Virus record (IMG/VR): IMGVR_UViG_3300036770_001983
Location: 1 to 36,737 of that record
Direction: 5' to 3' (one strand)
Origin: a virus
DNA length: 36,737 nucleotides
Below are positions 13,221 to 19,735 of this stretch, piece after piece (positions within the stretch are counted from its first letter, which is position 1; every line of letters starts with the position of its first letter). The notes beneath the pieces are model-generated. The model was not told the origin of the DNA. It was given only the letters and a program-made list of their open reading frames with translations, and ran no database searches. The position numbers and the translations under genes are program-made.

Positions 13221-13333
13221 ACGGATGCAGTGTCGCGCGGGATCCTGACGTGAAACTTACAACGTGCTGGAATGCGCTGATGGCCGACATTCTCTGTCTG
13301 CTGTGCATCGCGGTGGCGGTGGTGTTCCCACTG

Positions 13334-13505
13334 GTGGCAAATGTGGCGTACCGATCTCAAGTCGTTAGCGAAGAAATGGAGTTGACGGCTGCAATGCTGT
13401 GGCAGTTGCCACAATTGCCACACTACCCACAGCGTCCGCCGTGGCAAAGGTGGCGATCTCCGACGCGTCGGAATGCTTTCGCGGTGGCATCGCCACAATC
13501 GCCAC
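13334..13505. repeat. GTGGC/GCCAC array with 9-bp spacing
   Basis: GTGGC or its complement occurs in pairs or triplets spaced nine bases apart: 13334 and 13343; 13399, 13408 and 13417; 13441 and 13450; 13484, 13492 and 13501 (the 13484/13492 pair is one base short). The copies include the near-perfect palindrome GTGGCAGTTGCCAC (13399-13412). On the minus strand the 9-bp unit reads as Val-Ala-x triplets. It may be a protein-binding array or a remnant of a Val-Ala-repeat coding tract. Confidence 0.6.
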
Positions 13506-13523
13506 GCCGATCGGCGCATGCCA

Positions 13524-13561
13524 AGTGTCACGCCGAGTTGACGTAACGCTAGCGTGACAGT
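13524..13561. repeat. Long inverted repeat with nested palindrome
   Basis: AGTGTCACGC (13524-13533) and GCGTGACAGT (13552-13561) form ten-base arms with one mismatch around 18 bases. Overlapping the right arm is the perfect palindrome ACGCTAGCGT (13546-13555). No T-tail follows, so it looks more like an operator or a recombinase/packaging site than a terminator. Confidence 0.5.
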
Positions 13562-13880
13562 GGCGCCCCGATCGACCCCGCCAGACCCTGCAGACCCTGC
13601 GCTGACGCGCTGCCGGCAGGACCAGGACGGACCCGAGCGGGCGCCGCGCGCACCAGGCCGACGGCCGCGGATACGGTACGGGGTATGGGCGACGGGTGAG
13701 AGCCCCCGGCCCCCGGAGGCCCCCGGTAGGGTCCGAGCGGGGCAACGAAAGGTCAGGGACCCCCCGCACAAATTTTTTTTACGCAACGCTCTGCCCCCTC
13801 CTCGCGCAAATTTTTATTTTTTTCCCGCCACCACCAAATTTCCCCGCAGCAAAACCCCGCTCGCGCTGCATTCCACTGGG

Positions 13881-13889
13881 TGCTATCAT
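13881..13889 (+). promoter_or_regulatory. Extended -10 promoter element before terS
   Basis: TGCTATCAT fits an extended -10 (TGnTATNAT) and ends six bases before the ATG of the small terminase gene at 13896. Initiation would fall at or near the start codon, implying a leaderless or nearly leaderless mRNA. No good -35 is seen. Confidence 0.45.
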
Positions 13890-13895
13890 TAGGCG

Positions 13896-14348
13896 ATGTT
13901 CCGCGACCTCCCCATCCGCGCCCGCGAGCTAAAAGCCACCCCAGCGGTGCTGGAGCGCATTTACAAAGGTGCCAGGCTAGGCCTGAAAGGTGAATCGCTG
14001 GCGCTGGCTGCGGGCTTGCTGCCGGAGGAGTTCGCGCGGCTGAAGCTGATGGATCGCACGGCGGAGATTGCCGAGATGAAAGGCCGCGCCGACAGTGAGA
14101 TGTCGATGTCCCGCGTGGTGTTCGAAGCCGCAGAGAATGGCGACGCGAAGGCGGCGCTGGAGTTTTTGAGGCACCGGCACGAATGGGTGGCGAAGCAGCA
14201 GGTGCAGGTAGATGTGAGCCAGCAGATCTCGATTACTGCGGCTCTGGAGCAGGCGCAGAGGCGTGTTGAGAAGATTGCTGCGGAGGACGCGGTGGTAATC
14301 GAGCGCGCTCCGCTGGCGCGGCCGCAGGCTCTGGGGGCTGAGGTGTGA
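13896..14348 (+). CDS. terS: Terminase small subunit
   Basis: 150 residues. The N-terminal half (ELKATPAVLERIYKGARLGLKGESLALAAGLLPEEFARL) is a helix-turn-helix typical of small terminases that bind the packaging site. A central helix pair (MSMSRVVFEAAENGDAKAALEFLRHRHEWV) and a C-terminal Gln/Val segment would oligomerise the protein. The family recognises phage DNA and hands it to the large subunit. Identity is supported by the large terminase gene directly downstream. There is only a weak AGG before the ATG, in line with the extended -10 placed very close to it. Confidence 0.87.
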   Translation: MFRDLPIRARELKATPAVLERIYKGARLGLKGESLALAAGLLPEEFARLKLMDRTAEIAEMKGRADSEMSMSRVVFEAAENGDAKAALEFLRHRHEWVAKQQVQVDVSQQISITAALEQAQRRVEKIAAEDAVVIERAPLARPQALGAEV

Positions 14349-14420
14349 GCCAATCCGAGCCAATGAAATTTGGCCGATACGCTCCGATTTGAGCCAATAT
14401 GCGCCGATATACGCCGCTGA
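14347..14420. repeat. GAGCCAAT/CCGAT repeat cluster between terS and terL
   Basis: GAGCCAAT occurs at 14347-14354, 14357-14364 and 14391-14398, interleaved with four CCGAT-containing copies (GCCGATA at 14373 and 14403, CTCCGATT at 14382, and a CGATA near 14421). The cluster fills the 80-base gap between the terminase genes, which is otherwise unusual in this tightly overlapping genome. Candidate terminase-binding or regulatory site. Confidence 0.5.
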
Positions 14421-14428
14421 CGATATAA

Positions 14429-15964
14429 ATGCAAACCCCAAAATACACCCCGCAGGAAGAGCAGAATCTGATGGCTCGTATGTGGAGCGCCAAGCTCCGC
14501 GACGACCCTGAGGCGTGGGTGATGTTTTCGCTGCCGTGGGGTGAGCGTGGTACGCCGCTGGAAAAGCGCACCGGCCCGCGACGCTGGCAGCGGGATATTC
14601 TGCGCAAGATCCGGGATCACATTGCGGCGAATGGGTCGCGGGATATGTACGAAGTGATGCGCCTGGCGGTGGCCTCGGGGCGGGGGATCGGGAAGTCGGC
14701 GCTGGTCAGTTGGCTGGTGCTCTGGATGCTGTCGACGCGGATCGGCAGCAGCGTAATCGTGAGCGCGAACTCTGAGGCGCAGTTGCGAAGCGTGACCTGG
14801 GCCGAGATCACGAAGTGGCTGGCGATGATCATGCACTCGCACTGGTTTGAGATCAGCGCCACGCGCATCGTGCCGGCAAAGTGGCTCACCGAACTGGTGG
14901 AGCGCGACCTGAAGAAGGGCACGCGGTACTGGGGCGCGGAGGGTAAGCTCTGGAGCGAGGAAAACCCGGATGCTTACGCTGGGGCGCACAACGACGACGG
15001 CATGATGGTGGTGTTCGACGAAGCCAGCGGTATCCCGGACAGTATCTGGAGCGTTGCTGCAGGGTTTTTCACCGAGAACACGCCGCACAGGTTCTGGTGC
15101 GCGTTCAGTAACCCACGGCGGAACTCGGGGTATTTTTTCGAGTGTTTCAATGCCAAGCGGGATTTTTGGGAAACGCTGAATATTGACGCCAGAACGGTCG
15201 AGGACACCGATAAAGGCGTGTACGAGCAGATCATTGCGGAGTACGGCGACGATTCGCCGCAGGCGATGGTCGAGGTGTACGGCGAGTTTCCGGGGGCAGA
15301 CGAGTACCAGTTCATCCCGATGCGGCTGGTGGACGAGGCGATGAGCCGTTCGGCCGAGCGCGACCCCGAAGCACCTGTGGTGCTGGGGGTGGACCCGGCG
15401 CGGTTCGGGACGGATTCCACGATTATTGTGGCCAGGCGCGGGCGCGAACTGCTGGAGATACGGCGGTTCCGGGGCGATGACACGATGACGGTGGTGGGGC
15501 ACGTGATCGAGGCGATCGAAGACCACCGGCCCACGCTGGTGGTGGTGGACGAGGGCGGGCTCGGTGCGGGCGTGCTGGATCGGCTGACGGAGCAGCGCTA
15601 TAAAATGGTGCGCGGGGTGAATTTCGGCTGGAAGGCGAAGAACCCGGTGATGTACCAGAACAAGCGGGCAGAACTCTGGGGCGGGATGCGGCAGTGGCTG
15701 AAAACCGCGTCGCTGAAGCCGGATCGCGTGCTGAAAAAGGATCTCACAGGCCCGAGGACGCGGCCTGACTCGTCTGGGGCGATCGCGCTGGAGACGAAGG
15801 AGCAGATGAAAAAGCGTGGCCTGGCCAGCCCGGACGCTGCGGACGCGCTGGCTTGCACGTTCGCGTTTCCGGTATATCATCGGGAGTACAATCCCCGAGC
15901 GCAGACGCGCACGGTGTCGTCGTACGGCGGCGCAGCGCAGTCTGCCGGGTGGATGGCTCACTGA
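14429..15964 (+). CDS. terL: Terminase large subunit
   Basis: 511 residues. The ATPase domain shows Walker A GRGIGKS (84-90) and Walker B MVVFDEAS (193-200, Asp197-Glu198). The nuclease domain shows LGVDPARFGTDST (Asp322), LVVVDEGGLGAG (Asp374) and SPDAADALA (Asp469 and Asp472). It drives DNA translocation into the P22-type procapsid and cuts the concatemer. I used the ATG at 14429, which keeps the family-like N-terminus (YTPQEEQNLMARMW); it has no Shine-Dalgarno. The internal ATG at 14471 has an AGGAAG about eleven bases upstream and is an alternative start. Confidence 0.95.
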   Translation: MQTPKYTPQEEQNLMARMWSAKLRDDPEAWVMFSLPWGERGTPLEKRTGPRRWQRDILRKIRDHIAANGSRDMYEVMRLAVASGRGIGKSALVSWLVLWMLSTRIGSSVIVSANSEAQLRSVTWAEITKWLAMIMHSHWFEISATRIVPAKWLTELVERDLKKGTRYWGAEGKLWSEENPDAYAGAHNDDGMMVVFDEASGIPDSIWSVAAGFFTENTPHRFWCAFSNPRRNSGYFFECFNAKRDFWETLNIDARTVEDTDKGVYEQIIAEYGDDSPQAMVEVYGEFPGADEYQFIPMRLVDEAMSRSAERDPEAPVVLGVDPARFGTDSTIIVARRGRELLEIRRFRGDDTMTVVGHVIEAIEDHRPTLVVVDEGGLGAGVLDRLTEQRYKMVRGVNFGWKAKNPVMYQNKRAELWGGMRQWLKTASLKPDRVLKKDLTGPRTRPDSSGAIALETKEQMKKRGLASPDAADALACTFAFPVYHREYNPRAQTRTVSSYGGAAQSAGWMAH

Positions 15965-15974
15965 AAGGCCGGTT

Positions 15975-16232
15975 GTGGCGAAGAAGTCCGTATCCCTGAG
16001 CGTAGGTCGCGGCGAAAAGCTGCCCGCAAGCCGTGGCGCTGGGCTGACGGAAAAGGGTCGCCAGAAGTACAACCGCGAAACTGGGTCGAATCTGAAGGCT
16101 CCGGCGCCGAACCCGAAGACGGAAGCCGATAAAGGCCGCAAGGCGTCGTTCTGTGCCCGGATGGGCGGCGTGGCCGCGAAAGCCAAGGACGGCGAGCGGG
16201 CCAAGGCCGCTCTGAAACGATGGAAGTGCTGA
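15975..16232 (+). CDS. Conserved small basic phage protein (85 aa), GTG start
   Basis: 85 residues, very basic, with LSVGRGEKLPASRGAGLTEK, YNRETGSNLKAP and GRKASFCARMGGV. These motifs belong to a small conserved phage protein often found near terminase or portal genes. The start is GTG at 15975 behind GAAAGGCC. The Lys/Arg content suggests DNA contact, perhaps in packaging or inside the head, but no function is established. Confidence 0.82.
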   Translation: MAKKSVSLSVGRGEKLPASRGAGLTEKGRQKYNRETGSNLKAPAPNPKTEADKGRKASFCARMGGVAAKAKDGERAKAALKRWKC

Positions 16233-16234
16233 TC

Positions 16235-16402
16235 ATGCCGCAGAAAAAACCCGGCAGCCCAGGGCTGTACGCTGCAATCCACGCCAAACGCGAGCGCATT
16301 GCGGCCGGCAGCGGCGAGAAGATGCGCAAACCTGGGGCCAAAGGCGCGCCCACGGCGAAAGCGTTCCGCGAGTCTGCAAAGACTGCCAAGAAAGGAAAAT
16401 GA
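16235..16402 (+). CDS. Conserved small basic phage protein (55 aa)
   Basis: 55 residues: PGLYAAIHAKRERIAAGSGEK and MRKPGAKGAPTAKAFRE are strongly conserved in small proteins next to portal genes of many P22-like and other phages. I chose ATG 16235 rather than 16220, because GGAAG lies about eight bases upstream of it and it avoids overlap with the preceding gene. Basic and probably unstructured; role unknown. Confidence 0.82.
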   Translation: MPQKKPGSPGLYAAIHAKRERIAAGSGEKMRKPGAKGAPTAKAFRESAKTAKKGK

Positions 16403-16404
16403 TC

Positions 16405-16737
16405 ATGCCTGATTTTAGCAACGCAAGCAAACAAGACATCATCAGATTCCTTAGGTCTATGCCTGGGGCAGTTGCTTTTGATGGTTGGAAAGATGGGCAA
16501 GCCAAATACACCGATCAAGCAACCCTTTCTACTTGGTCTTCTGCTCAAAAAAATCCAGCCTACGACGAAGAAGTTGAGCGCGAACTTTACAAAAGTTTTT
16601 CGCAACTCGGCCCTTCTGCTCAGCAAGGCTATTTGAAGTCTATAGATGCCGCGGTTCCTCGTTTGCGATTTATGCAGGAAATGAAAGAATCGCCGGTTGA
16701 TTCACGCGGCAACCTTATTAAGGGTAAGGGGAAGTAA
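16405..16737 (+). CDS. AT-rich hypothetical protein inserted among basic small genes (110 aa)
   Basis: 110 residues with no recognised domain: SKQDIIRFLRSMPGAVAF, WKDGQAKYTDQATLSTW and ERELYKSFSQLGPSAQQGYL. Its DNA is much more AT-rich than the flanking genes and uses codons such as TTT, TCT and GAA that they avoid, which suggests recent insertion. AAAGGA lies eight bases before the chosen ATG at 16405; ATG 16399 is possible but too near that site. It separates two small basic genes that I usually recall lying side by side. Confidence 0.72.
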   Translation: MPDFSNASKQDIIRFLRSMPGAVAFDGWKDGQAKYTDQATLSTWSSAQKNPAYDEEVERELYKSFSQLGPSAQQGYLKSIDAAVPRLRFMQEMKESPVDSRGNLIKGKGK

Positions 16738-16738
16738 A

Positions 16739-16882
16739 ATGCCGCTGGTGAAATCTGCGTCGAAAGAGGCGTTTCGCAAGAACGTGAAGACGGAAATGGC
16801 GCACGGCAAGCCGCAGAAACAGGCCGTGGCCATCGCGTATTCCACGAAGCGTGCGGCTCAAAAGCCCGCGAAAAAGAAGTAA
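16739..16882 (+). CDS. Conserved small basic phage protein, GKPQKQAVAIA motif (47 aa)
   Basis: 47 residues: PLVKSASKEAFRKNVKTEM and GKPQKQAVAIAYSTKR, a well-known signature of tiny basic proteins in phage structural operons (DUF6496-like, from memory). GGGGAAG lies just upstream of the ATG. Likely binds nucleic acid; function unknown. Confidence 0.85.
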   Translation: MPLVKSASKEAFRKNVKTEMAHGKPQKQAVAIAYSTKRAAQKPAKKK

Positions 16883-16888
16883 CGCAGC

Positions 16889-19045
16889 ATGGCAACCGAT
16901 AACGGCGTCGTCGGGGCGCGCAAGATAGCCAACGGCGGCACGGACCGCACGGATGTGCTTGCCGAGATGCGCAAGCGCATGGCGATGGCGCAGTCTGCGT
17001 ACAGCAATTCGCGCTCTGCGGAACTGGACGACCTGCGGTTCATGGCCGGAAGCCCGGACAACAACTGGCAGTGGCCGCAGGACGTGCTTGCGACGCGCGG
17101 CAGCGTGCAGGGCCAGACGGTAAACGCCAGGCCGTGCCTGACGATCAACAAACTGCCGCAGCACGTCAGAACGGTCACCAACGAGCAGCGCCAGAACCGG
17201 CCTTCCGGCAAGGTTATTCCTGCCGACGATCGCGCCGATCCGCAGGTCGCGGAGATTTTTGACGGCATCGTGCGGCACATTGAGTACATGTCCGACGCGG
17301 ACGTGGCATACGACACTGCTTGCGAGAATCAGGTCACGTTTGGCGAGGGTTTCATTCGCCTGCTGACCGAGTATTGCGACGAAGACACGTTCGATCAGGA
17401 TATTCGGATCGGCCGCATCCGCAATGCGTTCAGCGTGTACATGGATCCGATGATTCAAGACCCGTGCGGGTCGGATGCGCGGTATTGCTTCATCACGCAG
17501 GATCTGACGACGCAAGAGTTTGAGCGGATGTTCCCCGACGCGACGCCGATTACGTCGCTGCGCTCGTCTGCGGTGGGCGATGGCTCGATGGGGTACTGGC
17601 TGAACGAGAACACCGTTCGGATCGCCGAGTATTTCTACATCGTTGAAGAGCGCGCCACGCTGAACATGTACCCTGGCGGCATCACTGCGTTTGCGGACTC
17701 GCCCGAGGCCAAGCAGATGGAAATGATGGGCATGGAGCCCATCCGCACACGGGAGTCGACGCAAAAGCGCGTGAAATGGATGAAGACCAACGGCTTTGAG
17801 GTTCTGGAAGAACAGGACTGGGCCGGCAAGTGGATTCCGGTGATCCGCGTGATCGGCAACGAGTTTGAGGTCGACGGCGAGATCCACATCAGCGGCTTGG
17901 TGCGCAACGCCAAGGACGCGCAACGGATGTACAACTACTGGGTGTCGCAGGAAGCAGAGATGCTGGCGCTGGCACCCAAGGCTCCATTCATCGGCTACGG
18001 TGGCCAGTTTGAGGGCTACGAGCAGCAGTGGCGCACGGCGAACACGCAGAACTGGCCGTATCTGGAGGTCAACCCAGACGCTACGGACGGTGCGGGCAAC
18101 TCGTTCCCGCTGCCGCAGCGTGCGCAGCCGCCGATGGCCCAGCAGGGGCTGATTGCAGCCAAGATGGGGGCTGCGGATGACATCAAAGCCACGACGGGCC
18201 AGTACGACCCTTCCCTCGGCGCGACTTCCAACGAACGTTCGGGCCGCGCTATTCTGGCTCGTCAGGCTCAGAGTGACACAGGCACGTATCACTACGTGGA
18301 CAATCTGGCACGCGCCATACGTCATGTGACGCGCCAGATCATCGATCTGATCCCGAAAATCTACGACACGCAGCGCATTGCGCGCATCATCGGCATCGAC
18401 GGCCAAACCGGCATGGCCAAGATCAACCCGATGCAGCAGGAGCCCGTGCGCGAGATCCGCGACGAGGCGGGCATCGTCATCGAGAAGATCTACAACCCCG
18501 GCGTCGGCAAGTACGACGTCGTGGTGACTACGGGTCCGTCGTACCTAACGAAGCGCCAAGAGGCGATGGACGCGATGTCGCAGATCCTGCAAGGCTCGCC
18601 GCAGTTGTGGGCCGTGGCTGGTGACCTGTTCGTGAAGAACATGGACTGGCCGGGGTCTGAGGAACTGGCGGAGCGCCTGCGCAAGACCATCGACCCGAAA
18701 CTGCTGCAGGATCAGGACAATCCTGCGCTGCAGGCCGCGAATCAGCAGATCCAGACGCTGATGCAGGAGATGGGCGCGATGCAGCAGATGTTGCAAAATG
18801 TCGCCCAGTCGATGGAAGCGCAGAAGATGCGCGTCGACACGTTCAAGGCCGAGTCTGAGGCCGAGATTAAGGCTTATGAAGCCGAAACCCGCCGTTTGCA
18901 AGCTGTCCAGACCGGCATGACGCCGGAGCAAGTGCAAGAAGTGGTTATGCAGACCATGCGCGACATTGCAACGGTGGGTGATATGTCTGTAGCCATGCGC
19001 GGCCAGATGCCCAATATGCCGCCAGTTGAAGGAGTGCCGGTATGA
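16889..19045 (+). CDS. P22-like portal protein
   Basis: 718 residues, close to P22 gp1 (725). Typical features are the N-terminal LAEMRKRMAMAQSAYSN, RPCLTINKLPQHV, the FGEGFIRLLTEY core, the SVYMDPMIQDPCGSDARYCF segment and LGATSNERSGRAI before the stem helices. A C-terminal Gln/Met-rich helical tail (about 600-690) would form the barrel seen in P22-type portals. Twelve copies form the vertex through which DNA enters and leaves. The stop overlaps the next start (ATGA). Confidence 0.95.
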   Translation: MATDNGVVGARKIANGGTDRTDVLAEMRKRMAMAQSAYSNSRSAELDDLRFMAGSPDNNWQWPQDVLATRGSVQGQTVNARPCLTINKLPQHVRTVTNEQRQNRPSGKVIPADDRADPQVAEIFDGIVRHIEYMSDADVAYDTACENQVTFGEGFIRLLTEYCDEDTFDQDIRIGRIRNAFSVYMDPMIQDPCGSDARYCFITQDLTTQEFERMFPDATPITSLRSSAVGDGSMGYWLNENTVRIAEYFYIVEERATLNMYPGGITAFADSPEAKQMEMMGMEPIRTRESTQKRVKWMKTNGFEVLEEQDWAGKWIPVIRVIGNEFEVDGEIHISGLVRNAKDAQRMYNYWVSQEAEMLALAPKAPFIGYGGQFEGYEQQWRTANTQNWPYLEVNPDATDGAGNSFPLPQRAQPPMAQQGLIAAKMGAADDIKATTGQYDPSLGATSNERSGRAILARQAQSDTGTYHYVDNLARAIRHVTRQIIDLIPKIYDTQRIARIIGIDGQTGMAKINPMQQEPVREIRDEAGIVIEKIYNPGVGKYDVVVTTGPSYLTKRQEAMDAMSQILQGSPQLWAVAGDLFVKNMDWPGSEELAERLRKTIDPKLLQDQDNPALQAANQQIQTLMQEMGAMQQMLQNVAQSMEAQKMRVDTFKAESEAEIKAYEAETRRLQAVQTGMTPEQVQEVVMQTMRDIATVGDMSVAMRGQMPNMPPVEGVPV

Positions 19046-19404
19046 GTTGCGAAGCGTTTATCGGCAACCTGTTTCTGTCGCGCGATGTGGCTCATTCCAC
19101 ACATCTGAACACCCGTTCCTACGCCAAGCACAAGGCGCTGAACAAGTTCTACATCGGCATCATTGAACTGGCTGACGACTTTGCCGAGGCGTATCAGGGC
19201 AAGTACGGCCTGATCGGCCCGATTGAATTGCAGTCGGCCAAAAAGACGAACAACGTGGTGGAATTCCTTGAGGACATGGTGCAGACCATCATGGACACTC
19301 GTTACGACGTCGTTGAAAAGGAATGCACGCCGTTGCAGAACATCATCGACGAGATTCTGGCGCTGTTCTACAGCACCCTGTACAAGCTGAAATTCCTGGC
19401 CTGA
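19042..19404 (+). CDS. Conserved helical phage protein, DUF5856-like (120 aa)
   Basis: 120 residues, almost entirely helical: AFIGNLFLSRDVAHSTHL, KHKALNKFYIGIIELADDFAEAYQG and FLEDMVQTIMDTRY. The early His residues and the four-helix pattern recall a small conserved family found near phage portal genes (DUF5856-like, from memory) and superficially ferritin-like bundles. No metal site can be confirmed. Translationally coupled to the portal gene by ATGA, so a virion or assembly role is likely. Confidence 0.75.
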   Translation: MSCEAFIGNLFLSRDVAHSTHLNTRSYAKHKALNKFYIGIIELADDFAEAYQGKYGLIGPIELQSAKKTNNVVEFLEDMVQTIMDTRYDVVEKECTPLQNIIDEILALFYSTLYKLKFLA

Positions 19405-19423
19405 CGCCGCGAAAGGACACACT

Positions 19424-19726
19424 GTGGAACTGCTGAAGCCCCTGAACGACGCCGCGTTTGCGGCCCAGACCGCCTCGTACACCGGCACTGCCGGCAGCAC
19501 CACGGGCTGGAACGCCGGCCCGCAGGGCGTGGTGGTGTGGTCTTCGACTGCGGCCTACATCCGCGTCGGTGAGGGCGTTACCGCCACCACGTCCGACACG
19601 CCGATCCCGCCGAACACGCCGATCCCGTTTGCCGTGCCGCAGGGCACGGGCGCACCGTGGCGCGTGAGCGCGATTCAGGTCGGCGGCGGCGGCACCGTGT
19701 ACGCCAAGCCCATCAACATCCAGTGA
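19424..19726 (+). CDS. Beta-rich hypothetical virion protein (100 aa), GTG start
   Basis: 100 residues: ELLKPLNDAAFAAQTASYTG, VVVWSSTAAYIRVGEGVTAT, PIPPNTPIPFAVPQGTGAPW and a closing strand VSAIQVGGGGTVY. The pattern resembles small phage proteins that form a jelly-roll or beta-sandwich and often decorate the head. Start is GTG at 19424 behind AAAGGA. It sits directly before the 615-aa structural protein. Confidence 0.75.
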   Translation: MELLKPLNDAAFAAQTASYTGTAGSTTGWNAGPQGVVVWSSTAAYIRVGEGVTATTSDTPIPPNTPIPFAVPQGTGAPWRVSAIQVGGGGTVYAKPINIQ

Positions 19727-19735
19727 GTCTGAGCG

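Larger units (their letters stand above)
13185..13895. other. About 0.7 kb non-coding control and candidate packaging region
   Basis: No convincing gene in either strand. Besides the repeats listed separately, it contains a tandem CAGACCCTG pair (13582-13599), three GCCCCCGG-like copies (13702-13726), and three CAAATTT tracts: CGCACAAATTTTTTTTACGC (13766-13785), a longer T-tract at 13803-13828, and CACCAAATTTCC near 13832. It separates the leftward block from the late operon and lies immediately before the small terminase gene, where cos or pac sites commonly lie. A weak plus-strand frame (13280-13546, 88 codons, hydrophobic N-terminus) has no good ribosome site and I do not call it. Confidence 0.5.

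Noticed and set aside
13280-13546. 88-codon plus-strand frame with a hydrophobic N-terminus
   Set aside because: No good Shine-Dalgarno, Pro/Arg-rich low-quality C-terminus, and it runs through the GTGGC repeat array; kept only as part of the intergenic region.
13365-13769. 134-codon minus-strand frame with Val-Ala-x repeats
   Set aside because: No ribosome site; the Val-Ala pattern is explained by the DNA repeat array. It may be a remnant, but I cannot support a gene.
13961-16282. 773-codon open frame on the minus strand across the terminase genes
   Set aside because: It lies antisense to terS and terL, whose families are clear, and its Arg/His/Pro-rich sequence is typical of a shadow frame in GC-rich DNA.
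16718-18406. 562-codon minus-strand frame inside the portal gene
   Set aside because: Antisense to the recognised portal gene; no family motifs and no ribosome site.
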